Source: CAWCUZ01 sp963798795
GTDB lineage: Bacteria > Acidobacteriota > Vicinamibacteria > Vicinamibacterales > SCN-69-37
Reading direction: 5' to 3'
NCBI GenBank assembly: GCA_963798795.1
Contig: CAWCUZ010000003.1
Span: forward strand, 1 to 64,000
Length of the DNA stretch: 64,000 nt
The notes under the pieces were generated by a model, which was not told the DNA's origin, did not search any database, and was given only the letters and a program-made list of their open reading frames with translations. Position 1 is the first letter of the stretch, and the number at the start of each line of letters is the position of its first letter. Of this stretch, positions 35,200-45,759 are shown piece by piece. The translations under genes and the position numbers were made by a program.

Positions 35200-35667
35200 A
35201 TGAACGTCGAACTCTACGAACGCCTCTGGATGTGGGCGGCCGCCGGTCTCATCGTGGTGTTCCTCGGCGCCATCACCATCACGACCGCGTCGCAGGCGAT
35301 TCATCCGCCGAGCCACGTGGAGACGGTCGACCCGGAGGCGCTCGACAGCAACCCCGAATTCGGCGACCCGAAGGTCACGGTGCGGCCCGATGGCAGCGTG
35401 CTCGTGTCGGTGGTGGCGCAGATGTTCTTCTTCACGCCCGACCCGATCGAAGTCCCCGCCGGCGTGCCGGTGACGTTCCGGATCACGAGCCGCGACGTGC
35501 TGCACGGCTTCCTCGTCGTCGGCACGAATGCCAACACGATGGCCGTGCCGGGCTACGTGAGCCAGTTCACCGTCACGTTCGACACGCCCGGCACCTACCC
35601 GATCGCCTGCAACGAGTACTGCGGCATCGCCCATCACATGATGGTCGGCACGCTCGTCGTCAAATGA
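35200..35667 (+). CDS. coxB: Cytochrome c oxidase subunit II (CuA domain, ba3 type)
   Basis: A 155-residue subunit II with one N-terminal helix (LWMWAAAGLIVVFLGAITIT) and a periplasmic cupredoxin domain. The CuA ligands are in place: the first His in SRDVLHGFLVVG, then the Cys pair and second His in ACNEYCGIAHHMM. The short length and single helix match ba3/B-type oxidases. It receives electrons from cytochrome c and passes them to subunit I. It starts 18 bases after the IIa gene and its stop overlaps the reading frame of subunit I (ATGA at 35664). Confidence 0.92.
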   Translation: MNVELYERLWMWAAAGLIVVFLGAITITTASQAIHPPSHVETVDPEALDSNPEFGDPKVTVRPDGSVLVSVVAQMFFFTPDPIEVPAGVPVTFRITSRDVLHGFLVVGTNANTMAVPGYVSQFTVTFDTPGTYPIACNEYCGIAHHMMVGTLVVK

Positions 35668-37346
35668 GCCAGAGGGAACCCAGGGGAGGCCCGGGCCTTC
35701 AGGCCCGGGCAGCGGAGGCCGACCGTGATCGAACGCCGATGCACACACTCGCGCTCGCCAACATCGGCATGGCCATCGCCGCGTTCGCGGTCGCCTCGGC
35801 CATGGGCGTGCTCCAGGGCCTGTCGGTCGCCGACGTCGACTTTCCGCAGCGGAGCGAGTCGCTGTACTACGAATCCGTGACCGCGCACGGCGTCCTGATG
35901 GCGCTCGTCTTCACCACGTTCTTCATCATGGGGCTGGGCTACGTCTTCGCGCAGGAGAGCCTGGGCCGGATCGTCGGCCGGCGGACGGCCTGGTTCGCGT
36001 TCTGGCTCGGCCTGAGCGGCACGGTCATGACCGTCACGGTCATCCTGCTCGGTGAGCTCCGTCCTCTACACCTTCTATCCGCCGCTGCAGGCGCATCCGC
36101 TCTTCTACATCGGCGCCACCCTCCTCATCGTCGCGTCGTGGATCTGGGGCGGCGTGATGATCGCGAGCTACCGCTCGTGGCGGCGCGAGCATCCGGGCGT
36201 GCCGTGCCGCTCGCCATCCACGGCATGCTGGCCACGATCATCGTCTGGTACCTCGCGACGACGGGCCTGGCGATCGAGGTCGTGGGCATGCTGATTCCGT
36301 GGTCGCTCGGGTGGGTCGAAGAGATCGACCCGATGGTGGCGCGCACGCTACTTCTGGTGGTTCGGCCATCCACTCGTGTACTTCTGGCTGCTGCCCGCGT
36401 ACGTGCTCTGGTACACCGTGCTGCCGCGCGTCGCCGGCGGCCGGCTGTTCAGCGATCAAGCTCGGCGCGCATGGTGTTCATCCTGTTCGTCGTGCTCTCG
36501 ACGCCGGTCGGCCTCCACCACCAGTTCGAGGACCCCGGCATCAGCTCCGGCTGGAAGTTCGCGCACACGCTCACGACGTTACGCCATCGTGTACCCGAGC
36601 CTGGTGACGGCCTTCACCGTGATCGCGTCGCTCGAGGTGGCCGGCCGCATGAAGGGCGCCACGGGGGCTGTTCGACTGGATCGGAAGCTGCCGTGGAGCG
36701 ATCCGTTCGTCGTCGGCGGTCACTCTCGCGATGCTGGGCTTCGTGTTCGGCGGGTTCGGCGGCGCCATCAACGCGGCGTACGCGATGAATTCATGGTGCA
36801 CAACACCGCGTGGATTCAGGGCCACTTCCACGAAACGCTCGGCACGACCGTGGCGCTGTCGTTCATGGGCGCGACCTACTGGCTGCTGCCGCGGCTGCTC
36901 GGGCGGGAGCTTCGTTTCCTCGGACTGGCCCGCGTGCAGCCGTACCTGTGGTTTCTCGGGATGGTGCTGTTCAGCACGAGCTATCACATCGCCGGCCTTC
37001 GCGGGCTGCCCCGCCGCGTCTACAGCGCGGCGCTCAACGGCAGCTAGGGCGACCAGTGGCACTCGCTGACGGTCGTCGCCGCCGTGGGCGGCGTGATTCT
37101 CTTCATCAGCGCGCTGTCGTTCGTCACGGTCGTCGTCGCGACGTGGATCGCCGGCCGGAAGATGGCGGATCTCCGCCCATGGAGTTCGCCGTGGCGCTGC
37201 AGCCCGCGACGAGCATGGGGATCTGGGACCGGTACGGTCTCTGGACGGTCGTCGCCATCGTGTTCGTGCTCGCGGCGTACGCCTTCCCGCTCGCGACACT
37301 CATCATGCAGCACCGGTACGGATCGCCCGGATTTCCGGCGGGCTGA
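35664..37346 (+). pseudogene. Cytochrome c oxidase subunit I (ba3 type), about ten indels and a nonsense codon
   Basis: Read piecewise, this is a complete B-type haem-copper oxidase subunit I: YYESVTAHGVLMALVFTTFF, LYTFYPPLQAHPLFYIGATL, FWWFGHPLVYFWLLPAYVLW (CuB/Tyr region), FILFVVLSTPVGLHHQFEDP, HNTAWIQGHFHETLGTTVAL, and IWDRYGLWTVVAIVFVLAAY. Frame changes occur near 36055, 36205, 36350, 36457-36465, 36580, 36665-36685, 36719, 36789 and 37180, and an in-frame TAG lies at 37045-37047. Both insertions and deletions are seen. Haem and copper ligands remain, so constraint was recent. The true start may be ATG 35664 or ATG 35739, after an intervening palindrome. As written, no functional oxidase is made. 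Confidence 0.85.
35689..35710. repeat. Palindrome between coxB and subunit I start
   Basis: A perfect 9-bp stem (35689-35697 with 35702-35710) around a TTCA loop. It lies between the coxB stop and the in-frame ATG 35739 of subunit I. GC-rich palindromes with this core are known as dispersed repeats in related genomes. It could act as an intercistronic mRNA hairpin. Confidence 0.7.
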
Positions 37347-37382
37347 GATCCGCGGGTAGAATCCCGACGCAGGAGGGCGCTC

Positions 37383-38246
37383 ATGCGTCTTGTCGCCACC
37401 GTCGTCACGTTCCTGCTTGCCGTCACCGGCGTCGCCGCCGCCGGTCCCGCGTCCGGAACCGTCAAGTCGGCCACCGGCACCATTTCGCCGAAATTCGCCA
37501 CGGCCTATGTCGTTCGCGATCAGCGCGACCCGCGCAAGACCATCGTCGAGGTGCTGCTGAGCGAGGTGGCCGTGGATCCCGCGCCGCTCCGGGACGACCT
37601 CGACCGGCACGTCACCGCGATCAACCTGGACGAGCTGCGCGACGGCAACTACGTGCTGTTCTGGATCGCCGCCGACGGCTCCGTGCGGATGAATGCGACC
37701 TACTCGAAAACGATGACCCAGTATCTCACCGACTCGACCGACGGCCTCAAGGGCGAGTTCACGGCGAACACGCCGTCGAAGATCGACGGGCGCATCTACT
37801 CGCCCAGGCCGCTCGCGACGATGGACGGGCCGACGTACACGGTCGACGTCACGCTCTCGGCCGATGTGATGCCGGCGCTCGGCGGCACGGCCCTCCCGGC
37901 GGGCGGCGGCGACCCGGGCAAGGCGCTCGCGGCGTTTCTCGGCGCGATCACGAGCAAGAACTGGAACGGCATCAAGGCGGGCCTCAGCCCGAAGGCCCTG
38001 CCGACGTTCGATCAGGACGACAACACGCCGGAGGAAAACCTGTCGAGCGCGGTGGATATCCTCAACGCACGGTTGCCCGTGGCCAAGGCGAAAGTGACCG
38101 GCGGCATCCAGACGAGCCCGACCGCGGCCGTGCTCGAACTCCAAGGCGAGCGGTTCGGCACGACGTGGCTGGCGCTCGTGCGGATGGTGAAGACCGGCGC
38201 CGTGTGGCAGTTCGAGGAGTCGGCGCCCGTCGGGATGATTCGGTAG
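37383..38246 (+). CDS. Secreted protein of unknown function
   Basis: A 287-residue exported protein. The signal peptide MRLVATVVTFLLAVTGVAAA precedes two regions. The first (about 25-160) is beta-rich, with KTIVEVLLSEVAVD, DGNYVLFWIAADGSVRM and DGRIYSP. The second is helical then beta, with GKALAAFLGAITSKNWNGIK and a C-terminal ending TGAVWQFEESAPVGM. ATG at 37383 follows GGAGGG. No known family recognised. It lies just after the oxidase operon but has its own ribosome-binding site. Confidence 0.7.
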   Translation: MRLVATVVTFLLAVTGVAAAGPASGTVKSATGTISPKFATAYVVRDQRDPRKTIVEVLLSEVAVDPAPLRDDLDRHVTAINLDELRDGNYVLFWIAADGSVRMNATYSKTMTQYLTDSTDGLKGEFTANTPSKIDGRIYSPRPLATMDGPTYTVDVTLSADVMPALGGTALPAGGGDPGKALAAFLGAITSKNWNGIKAGLSPKALPTFDQDDNTPEENLSSAVDILNARLPVAKAKVTGGIQTSPTAAVLELQGERFGTTWLALVRMVKTGAVWQFEESAPVGMIR

Positions 38247-38297
38247 GCACCCACTCCAGGGGGCCGAGCTGGCTCGACAGCAGCGCCGGCCCGCCGT

Positions 38298-38669
38298 TCA
38301 GACGATCGGCTCCAGGACCATCCGCCCGTACGCGATGAACGCCATGAGGAGGCCCAGCACGCCGCTCAGGATGATGGACGGGGTCTCGCGGTACTGGACG
38401 TGCACCCACACGAACACGAGGCTCTCGATCGCCAGGACCGTGGCGGCCACCACCGTGAGTGCCGGCTTCCAGTGGAAGGCGGCGGGGACGATCAGCCCGA
38501 CCGTGCAGACAAGTTCGAGGATGCCGAGCGTCATCCAGGCTTCCCGCGGCAACGCACCAAAGGACGGGACCCCTTCGCTGACCTGGTCGAACATGAAGAC
38601 CTTCATGACGCCCGACGCTCCGTACAGGAGCGCGGCGAGGACCTGCAGGGCCCACAACAGGCTGTTCAT
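38298..38669 (-). CDS. DoxX-like membrane protein
   Basis: A 123-residue protein with four membrane helices (LLWALQVLAALLYGASGVMK, WMTLGILELVCTVGLIVPAA, ALTVVAATVLAIESLVFVWV, IILSGVLGLLMAFIAYGRMV). The ALQVLAALLYGASGVMKVF opening and the helix-3 glutamate are typical of the DoxX-like family, small quinone-linked or redox-associated membrane proteins of unclear function. ATG at 38669 has a strong GGGAGGAGG. Convergent with the previous gene. Confidence 0.82.
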   Translation of the reverse strand: MNSLLWALQVLAALLYGASGVMKVFMFDQVSEGVPSFGALPREAWMTLGILELVCTVGLIVPAAFHWKPALTVVAATVLAIESLVFVWVHVQYRETPSIILSGVLGLLMAFIAYGRMVLEPIV

Positions 38670-38833
38670 CGTGTGCCTCCTCCCGGTGATGAGGGCCGCG
38701 AGCTCGTCCGCTACGGCCGCGGCACGCGAACGAACCGCCACACGACCCTCTTCTGCATGGCTCTCCTCACTTCGTCGGACGATTGCCCGAATGTGCCTCC
38801 GCTCGGGTTGACGTTCTGAGTCCCACCGCACCC

Positions 38834-39358
38834 TCAGCCGCGACGGCGGGCCTGACGTGGTGTCCTCGCCTTCCACGACGATGAGGAGATCGGACCGAAT
38901 GTGCTTGCCCGAGTCGCCCGTCGAACTGGCCTCGAACCAACCGACTTGTAGTCAACGCCGGCTTGTCTGGCTAACGTCTTGGTCGACTTTGCCGATGCCC
39001 GAGCGAGGTTCTGCTTCAGTTTGAGCTTCACGACTCTCTGTAGGAGGGCATAGGGAAACGGCCAATCCAGTGGGAACTTGAGATTACCCTTCGGACCCGA
39101 ATACGGTTCAAGGGTCTTTTGGAGCCTCGCGTCGCCCGACACCGGCGGGTAAAGGCCGATGTGGTTCTTGAACGCGGCGAAATAGACCAATATTCCGTGC
39201 TGCGTGAAGGCAGGCATGCGGTAGCTGATCGCCTCTTCAGCGTCGGGTGCCGCCGCGTGGATGACACGCCGAATCTCCCTCAAGATCGGGCGCACCGCGA
39301 GCGGCGCTGCCGCAATGTACTGGTCGATGCTCGGCGGCGTGGATGGTGTCTTGCCCAT
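38834..39358 (-). CDS. DUF1801 (YdhG-like) protein with unusual C-terminal extension
   Basis: A 174-residue protein. Residues 1-125 are a typical DUF1801/YdhG domain (frataxin-like fold): SIDQYIAAAPLAVRPILREI, AEEAISYRMPAFTQHGILVY, FAAFKNHIGLYPPVSG, and KFPLDWPFPYALLQRVVKLK. The final 45 residues (GVDYKSVGSRPVRRATRAST onward) are basic, low in conserved character and unlike the family, so an original stop may have been lost. The enzyme role is unknown; some relatives are called iron chaperones. Confidence 0.78.
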   Translation of the reverse strand: MGKTPSTPPSIDQYIAAAPLAVRPILREIRRVIHAAAPDAEEAISYRMPAFTQHGILVYFAAFKNHIGLYPPVSGDARLQKTLEPYSGPKGNLKFPLDWPFPYALLQRVVKLKLKQNLARASAKSTKTLARQAGVDYKSVGSRPVRRATRASTFGPISSSSWKARTPRQARRRG

Positions 39359-39585
39359 GACCGTCCTCGTTCCTCGGTGACGTCGGGTTGTCGGCCGAGC
39401 GCGCGTGCTGAGCCGCAGCGCGCTCATGATGTCGCCTGGCGCCGTCGGGTGCAAGCGCTCGTCAGGCACTCCAGGAAGGTGTCGCGCGAACGGCGGGCCG
39501 GGAATCAGCGTCGAGACCTCTTTCGTCTCCAATGTCAGGACGCGCCTCGTCGGCTGCAGCGGCTTGTTGGACGGCGCCCTACGCG

Positions 39586-39957
39586 TCACGGTGCCCGGCG
39601 TCGCCGCCCAAGGGTGCTGAGCACCGCGCCCGTTCCCGTGCAGAGCCCGAACGCCACGGCGACTATCGCAACTCCTGGACCTGCAGTCGCGCCCAGGAAC
39701 ATGGCTATCACAGCGGCACAGGCGGCTCCGGCGGCGATGGCGGCTACCGCCCGCCCCAGCGAGACCCGCGCGGTACCGCGAGCGCCGTGGCCGACCACCA
39801 TGACTGCCAGCGAGCCCAAGATTGAGGCTGTGGCCAGCGCAAGATATCGGAAGTCATCGCCAGTGCTGATGGCCCGCACCACGCCAAACATCAACGGCAC
39901 CGAAGCGATGAACGCGGCTATCAGTCGCAACCGCCGGTCGCGCTGCGAGTCTGGCAC
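39586..39957 (-). CDS. Small four-helix membrane protein
   Basis: A 123-residue protein starting GTG at 39957 with four hydrophobic segments: LIAAFIASVPLMFGVVRAI, YLALATASILGSLAVMVVG, AVAAIAAGAACAAVIAMFLG, and GPGVAIVAVAFGLCTGTGAV. Each is separated by a short basic or polar turn. No family recognised. It is downstream of a SUMF1-like gene on the same strand with a 76-base gap and may be cotranscribed. Confidence 0.5.
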   Translation of the reverse strand: MPDSQRDRRLRLIAAFIASVPLMFGVVRAISTGDDFRYLALATASILGSLAVMVVGHGARGTARVSLGRAVAAIAAGAACAAVIAMFLGATAGPGVAIVAVAFGLCTGTGAVLSTLGRRRRAP

Positions 39958-40033
39958 CTGGTTCTCCGTGTCGTCCGAACAACGACTTGAACTCGGCGGG
40001 CGGCAGATCGCCGGGGCTCAATCGCGGGGCAGG

Positions 40034-40867
40034 TCAATGTTGCGACGCCAAGACGATGCGAAATCCAATGCAACCGTCGTGGGCATCGGCCCCGATGCCG
40101 TACCGCCAGAACACCCGGCAATGCAGGTCCCAGTTGTGATGGCATCCACCACGTAGTCGTCGTTCACCCCCCGCTCCGAGATAGGGAGCGCCGTCTGGCG
40201 GCACGGCGTCGAGATCATTGGCGCACACGTCCTGACACCACTCCCAGACGTTGCCCGACATGTCGTAGAGACCAAGCTGGTTTGGCGCCTTCAAGCCAAC
40301 ATCGTGTGTCTCGGTTGGCCGACGAGGCCGGGGCCAGCGTCCGGCGAGCCGCCAGCCCAGTCTGGGACCGAGCAGCCGCACCACCGCTTGTCGCGCGGGA
40401 GTCCACCGGGGCCCGTACCATGCGACTTCGTCCGGTTCGTGGCTTCCGCTGAACGCAAACTCATCCCGCCACGAAGGTCCGCCGCGTGCCGCGTACTCCC
40501 ACTCCGTCTCTGAAGGGAGTCGAAAGCGGAGCGACGAATTACCCCCGGCCACCGCCGGCAGAATCCGATCGTTTGCGCGATCGAGAAACCCGCCTGCTCG
40601 GCTGATGCCTTCCCAGGACACGTTCTCGACGGGACGACATGGCGCAATCGCAACGGACGGGTTGTCTCCCATCACGTGGATCCACAAGGCCTGCGTGACC
40701 GGCGTGCTCAAGACAAAGAATCCGGCAACCCGAATCCTCTTGCATCTCGGTTCGCGACCAAACAGGTAGGGATCGCCATCGGTGCCCGGCACCCAGACCA
40801 GGCGCAGGTCATGGTGCTGGCCTCCGGCGTCCCAGCCGTAGCCTCTGGTCGTGGTGATCTCAGGCAT
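40034..40867 (-). CDS. SUMF1/FGE-like (sulfatase-modifying-factor) domain protein
   Basis: A 277-residue protein with the FGE-sulfatase fold: FFVLSTPVTQALWIHVMGDN, PVENVSWEGI, LPSETEWEYAARGG, GLYDMSGNVWEWCQDV, and RRLRGGCHHNWDLHC ending GCIGFRIVL. Canonical formylglycine-generating enzymes need a cysteine pair spaced CxxxxC after RGGSW. Here the serine position is Cys and the next Cys is eight residues on, so it is probably not a true FGE and may belong to the binding or other-function SUMF1 group. ATG 40867; GTG 40873 is also possible. Confidence 0.8.
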   Translation of the reverse strand: MPEITTTRGYGWDAGGQHHDLRLVWVPGTDGDPYLFGREPRCKRIRVAGFFVLSTPVTQALWIHVMGDNPSVAIAPCRPVENVSWEGISRAGGFLDRANDRILPAVAGGNSSLRFRLPSETEWEYAARGGPSWRDEFAFSGSHEPDEVAWYGPRWTPARQAVVRLLGPRLGWRLAGRWPRPRRPTETHDVGLKAPNQLGLYDMSGNVWEWCQDVCANDLDAVPPDGAPYLGAGGERRLRGGCHHNWDLHCRVFWRYGIGADAHDGCIGFRIVLASQH

Positions 40868-40904
40868 GTGCACGTCCGCACGCGCGTTCGATTCGCACGG
40901 TCGC

Positions 40905-41955
40905 CTATTTCCCGATCGACGACCGGGCCCGGGCCACCAGCTCAGCCACCAACCCGGCGAACGTCAGCGTCCACGCGGCGAGCGCCACGTAGATCGTCAC
41001 CGCAGGAATCGCCCTGAGCGCCGGCACCCCCACGGCGTCGGCGAGCCGGTACGTGCAGGCCGTGTACATGCCCAGCGGGAAGACCGCGCCCCAGTAGAGC
41101 GGGTCGTAGCGCAGCGGGAATCGTCGATAGACGTGGCGCCAGACACCCAGGATCACGAGCATCGGAATCCACCAGGTGGCCGTGGCCCAGAACAACAGCG
41201 TGAACCCTCGCAGGAACGGCAGCAGCTGCTGCAGGAGCGGCATGCCCGGCGCGGCGAAGATCAGAAACGTCCCGGCGAGCGTGGAGATCGCCACCGCGCC
41301 CATGTTGATCCAGTACGGCGGCGCCAGGTCGGAGGGACTGAGCGTGAAGAACGTATACCGGTAGAAGATGAGCGAGATGATCCAGATGTAGAGCATGCCC
41401 GCGCCGAGCCACATGCACAGGCAGAACAGCAGCACCAGCGGCGCCTGCAGCCCGAACCGCGGCGCCAGCTGCGCCCCGAGGATGACGACCGACTGCGGCG
41501 CGACCACTGCCACCAGCCAGCCGCCATTGATGCCCTCGGCGAGCGTGGGCTTGTCGACCTTCACCGTCAGCGCCGTGAATACCGTGTAGGTGAGCACGGC
41601 CCAGAGCGCGATCGCCACGAACCAGAGCGCCGCCGACACGCGCCACGCGCCGGTGAGCACGAGGACCTGGCTGCCCAGCACGCTCGTCGCGGCCACCATG
41701 GTGAAGAATCCCACCGACCGGCCGTGGTGCGACAGGTCCGCGCGTATCCTCGCCGGGTAGCGCACCGCTCGGACCGCCGTCAACGCCACGAGCACCGCCG
41801 CGAACACCACGTTCGCGGGCAGCAGGGCGCGCGCAATCAGCGGAAATCCGACGAGCTGCGCACGCGATGGAGACGATGCCGGTGGCCATCACCATCGCGA
41901 AATAGGCCGGCGGCAGCGCCGCGATGGCCGATTCGGGCGGAGGCGCCTCGCTCAC
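40905..41955 (-). pseudogene. TDT (TehA/SLAC1-type) transporter, one frameshift
   Basis: A ten-helix TDT-family transporter: PPAYFAMVMATGIVSIACA, then after a frame change near 41860 GFPLIARALLPANVVFAAVL, SHHGRSVGFFTMVAATSVLG, GFTLLFWATATWWIPMLVIL, and PLYWGAVFPLGMYTACTYRL. Members move anions such as tellurite, malate, sulfite or nitrate/chloride. GTG at 41955 overlaps the preceding gene's stop (GTGA). The break looks like loss of two bases in a GCGC run. It is the last gene of the molybdenum operon, where an anion substrate related to nitrogen oxides is plausible but inferred. Confidence 0.82.
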
Positions 41956-42188
41956 GGGCGCGGCCGCTCCAGTCGCATGACGTACCGGAGCAGGCCAAGA
42001 TTCAGCAGCAGACACCCCAGACTGACCAGCGCCGCCGGCCAGATCACCGACCGATCCCCGCCCAGGTACGCGTTCATCGTCGCCGTCAGCAGCCACAACT
42101 GCAACACCAGCACGATGAGCACGAACGCGAGCATGCCGCTGACGATGGCAGTGCGCTGGGAGCGGGTGAACGGTCGCTTGCCGGCCAC
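41952..42188 (-). CDS. Small two-helix membrane protein of the molybdenum operon
   Basis: A 78-residue protein with two membrane helices (IVSGMLAFVLIVLVLQLWLL and VIWPAALVSLGCLLLNLGLL) flanked by basic ends. It starts GTG at 42188, two bases after the Rieske stop region, and overlaps the transporter by four bases. It resembles small accessory membrane proteins (DUF6755-like) in comparable operons; the assignment is tentative. It may anchor the Rieske or Fe-S subunit. Confidence 0.65.
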   Translation of the reverse strand: MAGKRPFTRSQRTAIVSGMLAFVLIVLVLQLWLLTATMNAYLGGDRSVIWPAALVSLGCLLLNLGLLRYVMRLERPRP

Positions 42189-42190
42189 GA

Positions 42191-42748
42191 CTACGACGTC
42201 CTCACGTCGACGCCGATCGCGTAGATGTCGCCGCGGCTGACGACAAGCCGGATGCGCGGGAGGGGCCGCTGCGGCGGCCCCGCGATCGGCCGTCCGGACT
42301 GCAGATCGAAGAGCCCTTCATGGCACGGACAGCGAAACACGCCCTCCCTGGGCTGCGGAATGACTGCACAGGAAAGATGCGTGCACTTCTGGCTGTAGGC
42401 GACGTACTCCGCGTCGCTCAACCGCACGAGCACGCACGGGTCGGCTGCCGTCGGATAGTGAAAGACCAGCGCACCGCCGACGGCGAGTTGGCCGGTCGAG
42501 GCGATCCGCTGCGCGTCGGGCCCGGCAGCGCGCCGACGCCACCAGTCGCGCGCGGCAATCCAGAACTGGCCGGCGGCGAACGCCGCGCTCGTGAGCACCA
42601 TGAACTTCATGAAGTCGCGGCGCTCCAGATACTGGTCCTGCGGCGTGTCGATCGGGAAGTCCTGGCGCCAGGCCGGCTGCGCGTCGGCAGGACGTCCGTC
42701 TGGCGCGACGGTGATGTTCTCGCGATCGCGCGGCCACGAGTCGTTCAC
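42191..42748 (-). CDS. Rieske [2Fe-2S] protein with Tat-type signal anchor
   Basis: A 185-residue protein. A cytoplasmic lead is followed by a twin-arginine motif (ERRDFMKFMVLTSAAFAAG) near residue 40, then the Rieske domain. Cluster ligands are CTHLSC near residue 121 and CPCHEGLFD near 139, with the proline-loop PPQRPLP. GTG at 42748 overlaps the Fe-S protein stop. It probably passes electrons between the quinone/cytochrome side and the 4Fe-4S protein or an outside donor. The Tat signal implies the Rieske domain is periplasmic, whereas the catalytic subunit has no signal peptide. Confidence 0.9.
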   Translation of the reverse strand: MNDSWPRDRENITVAPDGRPADAQPAWRQDFPIDTPQDQYLERRDFMKFMVLTSAAFAAGQFWIAARDWWRRRAAGPDAQRIASTGQLAVGGALVFHYPTAADPCVLVRLSDAEYVAYSQKCTHLSCAVIPQPREGVFRCPCHEGLFDLQSGRPIAGPPQRPLPRIRLVVSRGDIYAIGVDVRTS

Positions 42749-43438
42749 GAGCGCACCTCCACTTCGGCGAATGGATCGTCGGCCGCGGCGTCCGCCGCGC
42801 GTGCCGGATCGGCCGGCCGTACCTTCAGCGACACGGACCGCGCGGGCGGCCGTTCCGCCATCGCGGCGGTCACGTCCACGATTGGCGCCCGGTTGGCCAC
42901 CGCCTTCGGCGTCATCATGAACACCTCGGTCGTGATGGTCTGCTGGCCGAACTGGAACTGGTTGACGGGCGCCGACGCCGGGCGCAGCCGTTCGATCTCC
43001 TCGCGCGTGCCGAAGAACAGCGCCTGGCTCGGGCAGACGGTCGCGCACATCGGCTTCTTGCCGACGCTCGACCGGTCGTAGCACATGTCGCACTTCATCA
43101 TGATCTGCCTGTCCGCGTAGACCTCCGGCACGCCGAACGGACACGCCGACACGCAGTTGCCGCAGGCGATGCAGCGCGGCTTCCGCGCCGACTGCACCAC
43201 GCCGTCGCCGGTGCGCTTGATGGCATCGGCCGGGCACACCTCCGCGCACGTCGGCTGCTCGCAGTGCATGCAGACGACCGGGACCGTCTGCACGCTCGCG
43301 CTCGCGGTCGACGTACTCGAGATGGATCATCGACTCGCCCCGGTGCGTGTCGCACTCGGTGCACGCCTGCACGCACGCCTGGCAGCCGATGCAGCGGTTG
43401 CGGGTCGAGAAGAAGTGCAGCTCGGCGGGCTTGGGCAT
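42745..43438 (-). pseudogene. 4Fe-4S dicluster electron-transfer subunit, one frameshift
   Basis: A DmsB/NrfC/HybA-type protein of about 230 residues. The start ATG 43438 (MPKPAELHFFSTRNRCIGCQ) lies two bases after the molybdenum subunit stop. Near 43300 the frame changes (EYVDRERER to VQTVPVVCMHCEQPTCAEVC). Four cysteine groups are present: CIGCQACVQAC, CMHCEQPTCAEVC, CIACGNCVSACPFG, and CDMC with CATVCPSQAL, so four 4Fe-4S clusters are expected. It links the molybdenum subunit to the membrane partners. The C-terminal 70 residues are Ala/Pro-rich. Confidence 0.88.
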
Positions 43439-43440
43439 CG

Positions 43441-45759
<2,319 letters not shown>

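Noticed and set aside
38930..38990. A tRNA-like stretch (GTTCGAGGC after a GACTACAAGTC hairpin).
   Set aside because: No complete cloverleaf can be drawn; acceptor and D arms do not pair.
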